A stretch of 38,282 bases of DNA from Lachnospiraceae bacterium (GTDB lineage Bacteria > Bacillota > Clostridia > Lachnospirales > Lachnospiraceae): positions 1 to 38,282 of the forward strand of contig VSND01000043.1 in NCBI GenBank assembly GCA_009774145.1, written 5' to 3'. Both the position numbers and the translations under genes were made by a program. The notes beneath the pieces are model-generated. The model had not been told where the DNA came from and ran no database searches. It was given only the letters and a program-made list of their open reading frames with translations. The stretch's first letter is position 1; every line of letters starts with the position of its first letter. Shown here in pieces: positions 22,967-32,076 of this stretch.

Positions 22967-24133
22967 TCATTCTCTGTCCCCGGGCTCTCTCCAGTCCGCA
23001 ATCAGTTCCATAAGTTCCCGCACGTTTTTCATCATGTGTTCAAATGCTCCCGCTTCGTACAGCTGAAGCACGATAAGCCCTGCGGGAACTGCAAGGATCA
23101 TGCCCAGAAGCCCTGACACCCGGTAGCCGACAAACAGCAGAAACAGGGTCGTCAGGGTATCCACCCCGATGCTGTCCCCCACCATCTTGGGCTGGATCAG
23201 CTGCCTGGTAAGCTGTGTCACCACATACAGGACCAGAAGGCCTGCCGCTCTTGGAAGCGCATCGCTCAATGCGCAGAAAAGCGCCCATGGAAGCAGCGCC
23301 GTTCCGGTTCCCAGCATGGGCAGAAAATCCATCAGCGCAATCAGCGCTGCCAGCAGCACGGCATAATCAATCTGCATGAAGAGAAAACCCGCTGCCAGAA
23401 TGAGTCCTACGACTCCCATGATCTTAAACTGTGCGCGAAAATATCCCCCTACGGCATATTTCAGGTTTCCCCAGACCATCCGAAGCCCTTCCCTTGTCTG
23501 TTCCGGTATGACATGCCGCAGGATTCGGTGAACCCGCTCCCGCTGCGCAATAAAAAAATAAGCAAACAGAAGCGAGAAGATAAAGGAAATCAGAAGCGAC
23601 GGAATATTTTTTGCTGCATTTCCCGCCGCTTCTACCGTTCCGCCGCCGAGACTGCTCACAATCCGTCCCAGATAATCCGTAAAATGCTCCGTAAAATCCG
23701 CAATTTTTTCCCGCGTTTCCAGCGGCATTCTGTCCGCAACACTCTGCAGGTTTTCTGCAATTTTATCCAGCCCCTGAACCAGAGCCTGATAATAAACCGG
23801 CAGCCTCTGGACCAGTTCTCCCGCCTCCTGCCATATCCAGAGAGCCGCATAATAGCATAACGCCACGATCAGGAATATGGCGCCGAAGATTACGCCGAAG
23901 GAACTGTGCTTTCTTACAATGTGAAGATGTTTTTCCAGAAAATGCACCAGCGGATTTGCAAGCTGCGCAATGAGCCAGCCGATGATAACCGGAAGGAAAA
24001 AACGCACCAGGGCCGGCCCCGCAATAGCAAGCAGTAAAATTTCAGCCGCAAATATTCCAATGTTCAGAAGGTTCCTCCGAAGCCTGATATACTCGGATTC
24101 TCCCTGATTTTCTTTTGGCGGTTCACCGCTCAT
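22967..24133 (-). CDS. AI-2E family transporter (UPF0118 permease)
   Basis: This 388-aa multi-pass membrane protein belongs to the AI-2E/UPF0118 exporter family. Two N-terminal helices (about residues 22-60) are followed by a helix near 75-95, a cytoplasmic coiled segment (105-165) and the helical pairs 195-220 and 240-340. 'MDFLPMLGTGTALLPWALF' lies near residue 268, a region conserved in the family (normally around a P-x-x-G motif). Members export autoinducer-2 in some bacteria, while others are Na+/H+ antiporters or of unknown function. The start overlaps the engB stop by 4 bases, so it is coupled to that gene. Confidence 0.88.
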   Translation of the reverse strand: MSGEPPKENQGESEYIRLRRNLLNIGIFAAEILLLAIAGPALVRFFLPVIIGWLIAQLANPLVHFLEKHLHIVRKHSSFGVIFGAIFLIVALCYYAALWIWQEAGELVQRLPVYYQALVQGLDKIAENLQSVADRMPLETREKIADFTEHFTDYLGRIVSSLGGGTVEAAGNAAKNIPSLLISFIFSLLFAYFFIAQRERVHRILRHVIPEQTREGLRMVWGNLKYAVGGYFRAQFKIMGVVGLILAAGFLFMQIDYAVLLAALIALMDFLPMLGTGTALLPWALFCALSDALPRAAGLLVLYVVTQLTRQLIQPKMVGDSIGVDTLTTLFLLFVGYRVSGLLGMILAVPAGLIVLQLYEAGAFEHMMKNVRELMELIADWREPGDRE

Positions 24134-24726
24134 ACGGACTCCTCCTCCAACAATCCATCAATCATCTCCCAGATCTCCTCCCTGCCCTGCCTGGTCTGGG
24201 CAGAAAACGGGATGATTCTGGTACCGGGCACAGGATTCAGGCTCTCCCTCAGAAGCTTCAACTGCTTCTGCACCTGGCTTCTCTTGATCTTGTCAAGCTT
24301 TGTCGCGATGATGATCGGTTCGTATCCCTGATGAACGATCCAGCGATACATCTCCCTGTCATTGGCAGACGCCTCATGCCGGATATCCACCAGCAGAAAT
24401 ACAGCCTTCAGCTGTCTGGAACCGTGAAGATAATTTTCGATCATCTTTCCCCACTTTGCTCTGATCTCCTGTGCGGCTTTCGCATAGCCATAGCCTGGCA
24501 GATCCACCAGGTACAGTTCTTGATTGACACTGTAGAAATTGATTGTCTGGGTCTTCCCCGGCTGGGAGGAAGTCCTCGCCAGAGACTTCCGGTTCAGAAG
24601 CCCGTTGATCAGCGAAGATTTCCCCACATTGGATTTTCCGGAAAATGCCACTTCCGGCTTCGTGTTTTCCGGAAGCCTGCTGGTGATTCCGCAGACGGTC
24701 TTCAGCTCTGCCTGTTTGATTATCAT
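24130..24726 (-). CDS. engB: Ribosome biogenesis GTP-binding protein EngB/YsxC
   Basis: This 198-aa TRAFAC GTPase is required for late 50S subunit assembly. Switch and nucleotide motifs are G1 GKSNVGKSS (30-38), G3 'DLPGYG', G4 'TKLDK' and G5 'SA'. The compact length and 'QPGKTQTINFY' in switch I identify EngB rather than Era or Der. It lies 9 bases after lon, which matches the common lon-engB gene order. The ribosome binding site is weak (AGAGGT). Confidence 0.95.
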   Translation of the reverse strand: MIIKQAELKTVCGITSRLPENTKPEVAFSGKSNVGKSSLINGLLNRKSLARTSSQPGKTQTINFYSVNQELYLVDLPGYGYAKAAQEIRAKWGKMIENYLHGSRQLKAVFLLVDIRHEASANDREMYRWIVHQGYEPIIIATKLDKIKRSQVQKQLKLLRESLNPVPGTRIIPFSAQTRQGREEIWEMIDGLLEEESV

Positions 24727-24735
24727 AAATACCTC

Positions 24736-27048
24736 TTATACAAATGCGTGTGCGATCACTTCTTCCATTGCCTCTGCATAGACCAGCTCAAGGCTTCCTG
24801 TGATCTCCTTCGACAGTTCCTCCACATCCCGTTTATTTTTCTTCGGAACAATCACAGTCTTCATACCGGCGCTTCCCGCCGCCAGAAGCTTCTCCTTCAG
24901 GCCTCCGATTGGAAGCACTCTTCCGCGGAGCGTGATCTCCCCGGTCATCGCCACATCGGCGCGCACCGGCTTCTCCAGCACCGCAGACAGCATGGCAGTC
25001 GCCATGGTAATGCCCGCAGACGGCCCGTCCTTCGGCACTGCTCCTTCCGGAATGTGAATGTGAATATCATGTTCCTGAAAATAATCCTTTTCCAGACCAT
25101 ACTCCGGACTGATGGAACGGATATAGCTGATTCCTGCCCTTGCAGATTCCTGCATCACATCCCCCATCTGCCCGGTCAGCTCCAGATTGCCTTTTCCCGG
25201 CATCAGGTTCACCTCGATCTCCAGCGTATCTCCTCCCACGCTGGTCCATGCAAGTCCCCGCACAATCCCCACTTCATCTTTCTCATTACGTCCTTGGAAT
25301 TCATAGACGGTCTTGCCGAGATATTTTTCCAGGGTTTTATCCGTAACGCGCACTTTCTTTTTCTCCTGCTCCAGAATCTCCCGGTCCGCTTTCCGGCAGA
25401 CAGAAGCGATCCTGCGCTCCAGATTTCTCACGCCTGCTTCCCTTGTATACTGATGAATCATCTTCTCCAGCGCTTTTTCCGTCATCTGAAGCTGACTTTT
25501 TTTCAGTCCGTGGCGCTTCATCTGTTTGGGAAGCAGATGGTCTTTGGCAATGTGAAGTTTTTCATTCTCCGTATAGCTGCTGACTTCGATGATCTCCATA
25601 CGGTCCAGAAGCGGCCTTGGAATCGTCTGCGTATCGTTGGCCGTGCAGAGAAACATCACTTCTGACAAATCCACCGGAAGTTCCACATAATGGTCTCTGA
25701 ACTTCACATTCTGCTCACTGTCCAGCACTTCCAGAAGGGCGGAGAATGTATCTCCCCTGTGGTCGCTGCTGACCTTGTCAATCTCATCCAGCACCATCAG
25801 AGGATTTTTCACGCCTGCATGGCGGATGCCGTCCACGATCCGTCCGGGCATGGCCCCGATATAAGTCCTCCGGTGCCCCCGGATCTCTGCTTCGTCATGG
25901 ACGCCTCCCAGACAGATCCGGACGTATTTTTTGTTCAGCGCATGGGCAATCGAACGCGCCACAGAAGTTTTTCCGGTTCCAGGCGGCCCTACCAGACACA
26001 GGATCGGGCTTTCTCCTCCATCCAGCATCCGCTTCACTGCCAGAAATTCCAGAATCCGTTCCTTCACTTTCTCAAGCCCGTAATGCTCTTTTTCCAGAAT
26101 CTTTTTTGCTTCCTTTAAATCCAGGCGGTCCCTGCTGCGTCTGTCCCAGGGAAGTTCCAGAAGCGTCTCGATATACCCGCGGATGACGGAAGCCTCTGCA
26201 GAATTGGAACCGGCATTCAGGAATCTCTGGATTTCCTTCTGAATCCGCTCCTTCACTTCCCCGGAAGCCGAAAGCTCCCTGACCGCCTTCCGGAACTGTT
26301 CCGCTTCCGCTCCGGGCCCTTCATCTCCAAGTTCCTCCCGGATCACTTTCATCTGCTCCCGCAGAATATAGTCCTTCTGATTTTTATCCACCCGCGCTTT
26401 TACTTTTTCCTGAATGCCCTTCCGGAACTGCTCGATCTCAATCTCGTTATTCAGCATAATACAGAGCATCTCATAGCGCTCTGCCAGAGACAGCGTCTCC
26501 AGAAGCTTCTGCTGCTGCTCCCATGCAAACGGCGTATGCACCATCACCTGTGTCATCAGCTTTTCCAGACCGTCGCTGTCCAGAACCTGACGTACGATGT
26601 CTTTCCCGGTTCTGCTGCTGCCCTCACAGTACCTGCGGAAAATATCCTGCAGATTCCGGTACATGGCCTCTTTTCCGCTTCTGGGCAGTTTCCCGAAATC
26701 TTCCGGTTCTACCCGGACCACTGACGCTTCCAGATATTCCTCCCCGTCAAGGTGCGTAAGCTTTGCACTGTACAGCCCTTCCACCAGAACACGCAGGATA
26801 TGATGGGGCATCTTCACAATCTGCTTGATCTCCGCAACGGTTCCCGTCAGAAACAGTCTGTCCATATCCGGAGTCTCATCCTCCGGATCCTTCTGCGCCG
26901 TTATAAAAAGCCGCTGCTCCTGCGTCAGCGCTCTTTCCACCGCCTTCACAGAGCGGGCGCGCGTCACATCAAAATGGGTGATCATCTCCGGAAGGATCAC
27001 CATCCCGCGCAGAGCAACCGCCGGCAGTTTCATTTCAAGTTCTCCCAT
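24736..27048 (-). CDS. lon: Endopeptidase La (Lon protease)
   Basis: This 770-aa ATP-dependent serine protease degrades misfolded and regulatory proteins in the cytosol. The N-terminal LON substrate-binding domain spans residues about 5-200, and a coiled segment spans 200-300. The AAA+ module has Walker A GPPGTGKT (354-361) and Walker B 'LMVLDEIDK'. The protease domain uses the Ser677/Lys720 dyad, in 'PKDGPSAG' and 'GGLKEKLLAA'. Length is that of LonA. AGGAGG lies about 7 bases before the ATG. It is part of the tig-clpP-clpX-lon-engB block; the 172 bases before it contain the clpX terminator and a perfect palindrome. Confidence 0.97.
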   Translation of the reverse strand: MGELEMKLPAVALRGMVILPEMITHFDVTRARSVKAVERALTQEQRLFITAQKDPEDETPDMDRLFLTGTVAEIKQIVKMPHHILRVLVEGLYSAKLTHLDGEEYLEASVVRVEPEDFGKLPRSGKEAMYRNLQDIFRRYCEGSSRTGKDIVRQVLDSDGLEKLMTQVMVHTPFAWEQQQKLLETLSLAERYEMLCIMLNNEIEIEQFRKGIQEKVKARVDKNQKDYILREQMKVIREELGDEGPGAEAEQFRKAVRELSASGEVKERIQKEIQRFLNAGSNSAEASVIRGYIETLLELPWDRRSRDRLDLKEAKKILEKEHYGLEKVKERILEFLAVKRMLDGGESPILCLVGPPGTGKTSVARSIAHALNKKYVRICLGGVHDEAEIRGHRRTYIGAMPGRIVDGIRHAGVKNPLMVLDEIDKVSSDHRGDTFSALLEVLDSEQNVKFRDHYVELPVDLSEVMFLCTANDTQTIPRPLLDRMEIIEVSSYTENEKLHIAKDHLLPKQMKRHGLKKSQLQMTEKALEKMIHQYTREAGVRNLERRIASVCRKADREILEQEKKKVRVTDKTLEKYLGKTVYEFQGRNEKDEVGIVRGLAWTSVGGDTLEIEVNLMPGKGNLELTGQMGDVMQESARAGISYIRSISPEYGLEKDYFQEHDIHIHIPEGAVPKDGPSAGITMATAMLSAVLEKPVRADVAMTGEITLRGRVLPIGGLKEKLLAAGSAGMKTVIVPKKNKRDVEELSKEITGSLELVYAEAMEEVIAHAFV

Positions 27049-27165
27049 ATCTTCCCCTCCTGTTATCGTTCTGCATCTGCCCGTAGAACGCCCCTTTGTC
27101 CGAAACGGTCTCAGGCGGCCCTGCGTTTTGAAACCGTTCCCGGCATTCCCCGGTCAGATGCTGTT

Positions 27166-27184
27166 ATCTGCTGCCGCAGCAGAT
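27166..27184. repeat. 19-base palindrome between clpX and lon
   Basis: ATCTGCTGC and GCAGCAGAT flank a single base. It lies between the clpX terminator and the lon start, about 120 bases upstream of lon. The loop is too tight for an RNA hairpin with full pairing, so a protein-binding site such as an operator for lon is possible. It does not match the CtsR or HrcA consensus I know. Confidence 0.5.
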
Positions 27185-27192
27185 GCCGAAAA

Positions 27193-27214
27193 GGGACCCT
27201 TCAGAAAAGGCCCC
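27193..27214 (-). terminator. Intrinsic terminator after clpX
   Basis: In minus-strand RNA, GGGGCCTTT pairs with AAGGGTCCC (two G-U pairs) around the loop TCTG, and TTTTCGG follows. It starts 7 bases past the clpX stop and separates clpX from lon. Confidence 0.65.
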
Positions 27215-27220
27215 TCATTC

Positions 27221-28444
27221 TTATCTCCTCGTTATCACCGGCTTCCCGGTTCCTTCCACTGATTCCCGTGTGATCGTACAGCTCTTAATGCTGTCATCCG
27301 ACGGAATCGTGAACATCAGATCCATCATTGTCTCTTCCATGATCGACCGCAGCCCTCTTGCCCCGGTCTTACGGGATATGGTCTTATCCGCAATTGCTTC
27401 AACTGCTTCCCTGTCAAACTTCAGTTCCACATTGTCCAGTCCGAACAGCTTCTGATACTGACGGATAATGGAATTCTTCGGCTCCAGCAGAATCCGCACC
27501 ATATCATCACGAGTCAGAGGATCCAGAGACACTGCAATCGGCACGCGCCCCATGAATTCCGGAATCATTCCAAACTTGATAAAATCTTCCGGAAGCGCAT
27601 TGCGCAGAAGCTCTCCCACGTCCTCCCGCCGTTTATCTCTGATATCTGCATTAAATCCGATCGATCCCCGATCCATGCGGGTCTCAATGATCTTGTCAAG
27701 GCCTTCAAAGGCTCCTCCGCAGATAAAGAGAATATTCGTCGTGTCAATCTGCAGAAGCTCCTGATGCGGATGCTTCCGGCCTCCCTGAGGCGGAACGGAA
27801 GCAATGGTGCCTTCCACGATCTTCAGAAGCGCCTGCTGCACTCCCTCGCCGGATACATCCCTGGTAATCGACGGATTTTCTGATTTTCGGGTAACCTTAT
27901 CTATTTCATCAATATAGATGATGCCCTTCTGGGCACGCTCAATGTCGTAATCCGCTGCCTGAATGATTTTCAGCAGGATGTTCTCCACATCTTCGCCTAC
28001 ATAACCGGCCTCCGTCAGCGTTGTTGCATCTGCAATCGCAAACGGCACATTCAGGATCTTTGCCAGCGTCTGCGCCAGCAGCGTCTTGCCGGAACCGGTG
28101 GGACCCAGCAGAAGAACATTGCTCTTCTGAAGTTCCACATCCAGATCCGGCTCCGCAAGAATCCTTTTATAGTGATTATATACGGCCACGCAGAGCGCTT
28201 TCTTGGCGTTCTCCTGACCGATCACATAATCATCCAGGAATCCTTTAATCTCTTCCGGTTTTAAGAGATTGATCTCTTCTTCATCAAAAATGCCCTCTTC
28301 TTCCGACAGTTCCTCTTCAATAATCTCAGAGCAGAGCTCTACACATGCATCACAGATGAAGACGCCGTTCGGTCCTTTGAGAAGCTTTAAGACCTGGCTC
28401 TCTGTCTTGCCGCAAAAAGAACATCTGATTTCGTTTCTAGCCAT
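27221..28444 (-). CDS. clpX: ATP-dependent Clp protease ATP-binding subunit ClpX
   Basis: This 407-aa AAA+ unfoldase feeds substrates into ClpP. The N-terminal C4 zinc-binding domain has Cys8, Cys11, Cys31 and Cys34. Walker A is GPTGSGKT (114-121) and Walker B is in 'IIYIDEIDKV'. The pore motif, sensor and C-terminal 'GARGLRSIMEETMMD' segments are conserved, and 'LFGLDNVEL' is near the ClpP-contact region. GGGAG lies 6 bases before the ATG, 11 bases downstream of the clpP stop, so the genes share an operon. Confidence 0.97.
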   Translation of the reverse strand: MARNEIRCSFCGKTESQVLKLLKGPNGVFICDACVELCSEIIEEELSEEEGIFDEEEINLLKPEEIKGFLDDYVIGQENAKKALCVAVYNHYKRILAEPDLDVELQKSNVLLLGPTGSGKTLLAQTLAKILNVPFAIADATTLTEAGYVGEDVENILLKIIQAADYDIERAQKGIIYIDEIDKVTRKSENPSITRDVSGEGVQQALLKIVEGTIASVPPQGGRKHPHQELLQIDTTNILFICGGAFEGLDKIIETRMDRGSIGFNADIRDKRREDVGELLRNALPEDFIKFGMIPEFMGRVPIAVSLDPLTRDDMVRILLEPKNSIIRQYQKLFGLDNVELKFDREAVEAIADKTISRKTGARGLRSIMEETMMDLMFTIPSDDSIKSCTITRESVEGTGKPVITRR

Positions 28445-28455
28445 GTAATTCTCCC

Positions 28456-29037
28456 TTAATGCCTCGCCATAATCTGGTCAATAAGCCCATAAGCCATCGC
28501 CTCATCGGCAGTCATGTAATTATCACGTTCTGTATCCTGCTGGATCACTTCCAGCGGCTGGCCCGTACGCTCTGCCAGAATGCCGTTTAACTTCTCCCTT
28601 GTCCGCAGGATATGCTTCGCCGCAATCTCGATCTCTGTCGCCTGGCCTTTGGCGCCTCCCAGAGGCTGATGGATCATGATCTCCGAATTGGGCAGGGCAA
28701 AGCGTTTGCCTTTCGTTCCTCCTGCCAGAAGAAACGCCCCCATGCTTGCCGCCATGCCGATACAGATTGTTGATACATCGCATTTAATGTAGTTCATTGT
28801 GTCAAAAATCGCCATTCCGGCAGTCACAGAACCTCCCGGGCTGTTGATGTAGAGGTTGATATCCTTCCCGGGATCCTCGGATTCCAGAAACAGAAGCTGA
28901 GCCACCACCAGGCTGGCAGTTGTCTCATTTACTTCCTCTCCAAGGAAAATAATCCGCTCTTTCAGAAGCCTGGAATAGATGTCGTAGCTTCTCTCTCCTC
29001 TGCTGGTCTGTTCAATGACGTAAGGTATTAATGCCAT
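28456..29037 (-). CDS. clpP: ATP-dependent Clp protease proteolytic subunit ClpP
   Basis: This 193-aa serine peptidase assembles into the two-ring 14-mer. The catalytic triad is Ser98 ('GMAASMGAF'), His123 ('MIHQP') and Asp172 ('TERDN'). The start at 29037 is set by GGAGGAGG about 9 bases upstream and by the usual N terminus 'MALIPYVIEQT'; 22 extra upstream codons are open but not typical. It is followed by clpX and preceded by tig. The intervening 140 bases contain hairpins that may set relative expression. Confidence 0.97.
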   Translation of the reverse strand: MALIPYVIEQTSRGERSYDIYSRLLKERIIFLGEEVNETTASLVVAQLLFLESEDPGKDINLYINSPGGSVTAGMAIFDTMNYIKCDVSTICIGMAASMGAFLLAGGTKGKRFALPNSEIMIHQPLGGAKGQATEIEIAAKHILRTREKLNGILAERTGQPLEVIQQDTERDNYMTADEAMAYGLIDQIMARH

Positions 29038-29116
29038 GTTATTGTCCTCCTCCTGATGATGAAACCATTCTTTCGCTGACAAAGGGCACAGCTGCCCTGC
29101 CATGCCCTCCCGGCCC

Positions 29117-29163
29117 GACAGGGCCCCTGTCTTACACGATCCCCGGCAGCACGGACCTGCTGC
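29117..29163 (-). other. Two hairpins in the tig-clpP intergenic space
   Basis: GCAGCA/TGCTGC with loop 6 (29146-29163) and the near-perfect palindrome GACAGGG/CCCTGTC (29117-29131) lie between the tig stop and the clpP start. Neither has a T-tract. They may be processing or attenuation sites within the operon. Confidence 0.4.
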
Positions 29164-29177
29164 AGCATTCCCGCAGT

Positions 29178-30464
29178 CTACTCCTCAACTGCTGCGTCTC
29201 TTACCAGATCGATTGCTTTCTGAATCGCCAGATCCTTCTTCATGTCTTCCAGACGTTCTTCTCCTAACAGATTCTTTACCTTGTCAATATCCGTCCTGTA
29301 AAGTTCTGCCATTCTCTGGAATTCAGCCTCCGTATCTTCCTCTGTTATCTCAATCTTCTCAGCCGCCGCAACTGCTTCGAGGACCAGCCTGCTCTGAATA
29401 TTCTGAAGCGCTCTTGGCTTCATCTGCTCTTTATACTGTTCTGCAGTCATGCCTGTATACTGGAAGTACTGGCTGAGAGACATTCCCTGCATCTGCATGC
29501 GCTGCGCAAAATCCTCCATAAGCTGTTCGGTCTGAAACTCGACCATCGCATCCGGGATCTCCATCTGCGCGCCGGCAATGATCTTCTCAATCACCGCGTC
29601 TTCCTTCATTTTCTTTGCATCTTCTTCTTTACCTTTCAGAAGTCTTGCCCTGATATCTGCTTTATATTCATCCAGCGTATCAAATTCGGACACTTCCTGT
29701 GCAAACTCATCGTCTACTTCCGGAAGTTCCTTCACCTTAATGGAATTCACGCGGCATTTGAATACGGCTGCCCTGCCTGCCAGTTCTTCTGCATGATATT
29801 CCTCCGGAAATGTCACGTTCACATCCAGTTCTTTATCGACCTCTGCGCCGATCAGCTGCTCTTCAAATCCCGGAATAAAGGAGCCGGAGCCGATGGTCAG
29901 ATCATAATTCTCTCCTTTTCCCCCTTCGAACGGAACACCGTCCACAAAGCCTTCAAAGTCGAGGGAGACCATATCCCCGTTCTCTACCGCACGGTCTTCC
30001 ACCGTAATGGTTCTGGCGTTGGCTTCTCTCTCCTTCATGAGATCCGCTTCCACTTCCTCATCCAGCACCTCAACCGGTACCTTCTCCACCTGAACGCCTT
30101 TGTACTCGCCGAGTGTCACTTCCGGCTTTACAGCAACCTCTGCAGTAAAGATAAACGGCTTTCCGCTCTCGAACTGAACGATATCGATCTGCGGGCGGGA
30201 TACCAGCTCTTCCCCGCACTCATCCGCTGCCTCGCTGTAAGCCCCCGGAAGAAGCTCGTCAATGGCATCGTTGTAAAAAACTTCTTTTCCATACATCTTC
30301 TCGATCAGCTGACGCGGCGCCTTTCCTTTGCGGAAACCCGGAATGTTGATATTTTTTTTCGCTTTCTGATATACGGTCTGAATTGCTTTTTCCACTTTTT
30401 CAGCAGACACTTCAATGGTCAGCTTCGCCATGTTTTTCTCTGATTTTTCTACCTGTACGCTCAT
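29178..30464 (-). CDS. tig: Trigger factor, ribosome-associated chaperone
   Basis: This 428-aa protein binds at the ribosomal exit tunnel and folds nascent chains. The N-terminal ribosome-binding domain carries 'GFRKGKAPRQLIE' at about residues 44-56, the signature loop that contacts L23. A FKBP-type peptidyl-prolyl isomerase domain follows (about 150-245, with 'DFEGFVDGVPFEGG'), then a long helical C-terminal domain. The first ATG is 14 bases from GGAGG, a longer spacing than usual; an inner ATG at codon 12 lacks a site. It heads the quality-control cluster. Confidence 0.95.
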   Translation of the reverse strand: MSVQVEKSEKNMAKLTIEVSAEKVEKAIQTVYQKAKKNINIPGFRKGKAPRQLIEKMYGKEVFYNDAIDELLPGAYSEAADECGEELVSRPQIDIVQFESGKPFIFTAEVAVKPEVTLGEYKGVQVEKVPVEVLDEEVEADLMKEREANARTITVEDRAVENGDMVSLDFEGFVDGVPFEGGKGENYDLTIGSGSFIPGFEEQLIGAEVDKELDVNVTFPEEYHAEELAGRAAVFKCRVNSIKVKELPEVDDEFAQEVSEFDTLDEYKADIRARLLKGKEEDAKKMKEDAVIEKIIAGAQMEIPDAMVEFQTEQLMEDFAQRMQMQGMSLSQYFQYTGMTAEQYKEQMKPRALQNIQSRLVLEAVAAAEKIEITEEDTEAEFQRMAELYRTDIDKVKNLLGEERLEDMKKDLAIQKAIDLVRDAAVEE

Positions 30465-30550
30465 AGTTGTAAGTATATCCTCCTCGTAATTTTATATCAG
30501 TATTCCCTGTTTTACATACTCATAGACATTATGAAAGTATAACACAAAAA

Positions 30551-30580
30551 AATGAGGCTGTCTAGCCCGACAGCCCCATT
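30551..30580 (-). terminator. Terminator of the SASP gene
   Basis: In minus-strand RNA, AATGGGGCTGTC pairs with GACAGCCTCATT, and a run of eight T follows the hairpin. It is 30 bases after the stop at 30611. The plus strand is also followed by GTTTTTG, so it works both ways. Confidence 0.85.
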
Positions 30581-30610
30581 GTTTTTGTTATTTTTACCGT
30601 TTTTTCGTCC

Positions 30611-30832
30611 TTACTGACCGGAAGACATCTGCTGTTCCTGCTTCATGATCATCTTCTTGACCATCTCGCCGCCGATGGAACCTGCCTGTCTGCTGGTCAG
30701 ATCACCGTTGTAACCATCCTTCAGCGGAACGCCAAGCTCGCTGGCAACTTCCTCTTTAAAACGGTTCATGGCCGATTTTGCTTCCGGTACTGCCATACTG
30801 TTGGTTCCGGATGTGCTGTTCTGATTTGTCAT
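30611..30832 (-). CDS. Alpha/beta-type small acid-soluble spore protein
   Basis: This 73-aa DNA-binding spore protein coats and protects DNA in the forespore. The conserved core is present: 'MNRFKEEVASELGVPL' followed by 'GDLTSRQAGSIGGEMVKKMI', with the GPR protease recognition segment EVASE at 28-32. The N terminus is short and Ser/Thr/Asn rich. The start at 30832 is fixed by a full GGAGGTGAT site; an ATG 11 codons upstream lies before that site. It shows that the host forms endospores, and a SigG-type promoter lies just upstream. Confidence 0.96.
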   Translation of the reverse strand: MTNQNSTSGTNSMAVPEAKSAMNRFKEEVASELGVPLKDGYNGDLTSRQAGSIGGEMVKKMIMKQEQQMSSGQ

Positions 30833-30852
30833 GTTTATCACCTCCATGCCCA

Positions 30853-30881
30853 TAGTATCCGCCAAAACCGGATGGACATAC
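30853..30881 (-). promoter_or_regulatory. Candidate SigG (forespore) promoter of the SASP gene
   Basis: On the minus strand, GTATG (30877-30881), a 17-base spacer and GATACTA (30853-30859) fit the Bacillus SigG pattern gHATR and CATxHTA with one mismatch. The start codon is about 20 bases downstream. Confidence 0.5.
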
Positions 30882-30924
30882 TGGAAGTTTCTTCCGTTTC
30901 ACGGACATCTTCTGCACCGGGGGA

Positions 30925-31479
30925 TCAGGCATGTCCGTAGAGGATTCCCTTTTTAATCTCCTCCGCCTTTTCCGGGGAAGCCAGCTGTTGGGCAAGCGCC
31001 AGCGCAAACGGGACCGCCGTACCCATTGCACGGCTCGTCGTCACATTGCTGTCAACTGCGACTTTCTCATATACCACCTCTGCGCCCGCAAGCCTTTCTT
31101 CAAAGCCCGGATAACATGCTGCTCTTTTTCCCTTCAGGATCCCAAGGTCTCCGAGTACGCTCGGCGCCGCACAGATCGCCGCCACCTTTTTTCCTTCTTC
31201 ATGAAAACGCACCAGAAGTTCTGTCAGTTCCTGACACGCTCCCAGATTCACAGTCCCCGGCATGCCGCCCGGAAGCACCAGCATCTGCGTCCCGGTAAAA
31301 TCCGCATCCTTCAGGCACACGTCTGCCTGAACCGGAATCTTATGGCTTCCGGTCACCATCCTCTCTTCTGTTATGGATACGGTCTGTGTGTCCACGCCTG
31401 CGCGCCGCAGGATGTCCACGACGGTCAGGCCCTCGATCTCTTCAAACCCGTCCGCAAGAAATACGCATACTCTGCTCAT
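30925..31479 (-). CDS. DJ-1 family protein (YajL/PfpI superfamily)
   Basis: This 184-aa cytoplasmic protein is of the DJ-1/ThiJ group. The conserved Glu in 'DGFEEIEGLTVVD' and the nucleophile elbow Cys103 in 'AAICAAPSVLG' are visible, as is 'VLPGGMPGTVNLG' earlier. Members act as deglycases, chaperones or oxidative-stress sensors; activity is not predictable from sequence. AGGAGGAG lies about 8 bases before the ATG. It stands alone, divergent from the CYTH gene. Confidence 0.92.
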   Translation of the reverse strand: MSRVCVFLADGFEEIEGLTVVDILRRAGVDTQTVSITEERMVTGSHKIPVQADVCLKDADFTGTQMLVLPGGMPGTVNLGACQELTELLVRFHEEGKKVAAICAAPSVLGDLGILKGKRAACYPGFEERLAGAEVVYEKVAVDSNVTTSRAMGTAVPFALALAQQLASPEKAEEIKKGILYGHA

Positions 31480-31599
31480 ATGTTCTCCTCCTGTTTTTTT
31501 TCTATCATATCATTTTTTTCATAAATATGCTACACTTTACGAAGCATCCTTTTCACTGGATGCCGAATGACAACTCACAGCAAACAGAAAGGAAACCCC

Positions 31600-32076
31600 A
31601 TGAAAAATTTTGAGATTGAACGAAAGTATCTGGTTCACACACCCCCGAAAAACCTGGCAGCCTTCCCCTGCCACGAGATCGAGCAGGGATATCTCTGTAC
31701 GGAACCGGTGGTCCGGATCCGCCGGCAGGATGAGGAATACTGGCTGACCTATAAGTCCAGAGGACTGATGGTGCGGGAAGAATATAATCTGCCTCTGACA
31801 AAGGAGTCCTATCTGCATCTTCGCAGCAAAACCGACGGATGCCTGATCAGCAAACGCCGCTATCGGATCCCCTGCGGGCCCTATACCATTGAACTGGACG
31901 TTTTTTCTTCTCCGGAAAACGGGCTTCTGCTCGCCGAAGTGGAATTTCCAACCGAAAAAGAGGCTCTGTCTTTTCAGGCGCCGGACTGGTTCGGAGAAGA
32001 TGTCACGAATTCTCCCAGGTACCACAACAGCGTCATGAGCCAGTCGGCGGTCAGTCAGAATCCATCTTCTTTTTAA
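31600..32076 (+). CDS. CYTH domain protein
   Basis: This 158-aa single-domain CYTH (CyaB/thiamine triphosphatase-like) protein folds into a triphosphate tunnel. The diagnostic E-x-E-x-K is present at the N terminus (Glu5, Glu7, Lys9). Alternating basic and acidic strand residues follow, in 'VVRIRRQDEEYWLTYKS' and 'YTIELDVF', and 'LLLAEVEFP' near residue 115. Triphosphatase activity on inorganic or organic triphosphates is the usual role. The start at 31600 has AAAGGA upstream; 11 earlier codons lack a site. Its last 26 bases overlap, tail to tail, a 49-aa minus-strand gene. Confidence 0.9.
   Translation: MKNFEIERKYLVHTPPKNLAAFPCHEIEQGYLCTEPVVRIRRQDEEYWLTYKSRGLMVREEYNLPLTKESYLHLRSKTDGCLISKRRYRIPCGPYTIELDVFSSPENGLLLAEVEFPTEKEALSFQAPDWFGEDVTNSPRYHNSVMSQSAVSQNPSSF

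Noticed and set aside
24115..25665. 516-codon plus-strand reading frame antisense to engB and lon
   Set aside because: It is rich in His, Arg, Leu and Phe, as expected from reading the opposite strand of lon. It has no start signals and overlaps two unmistakable genes.
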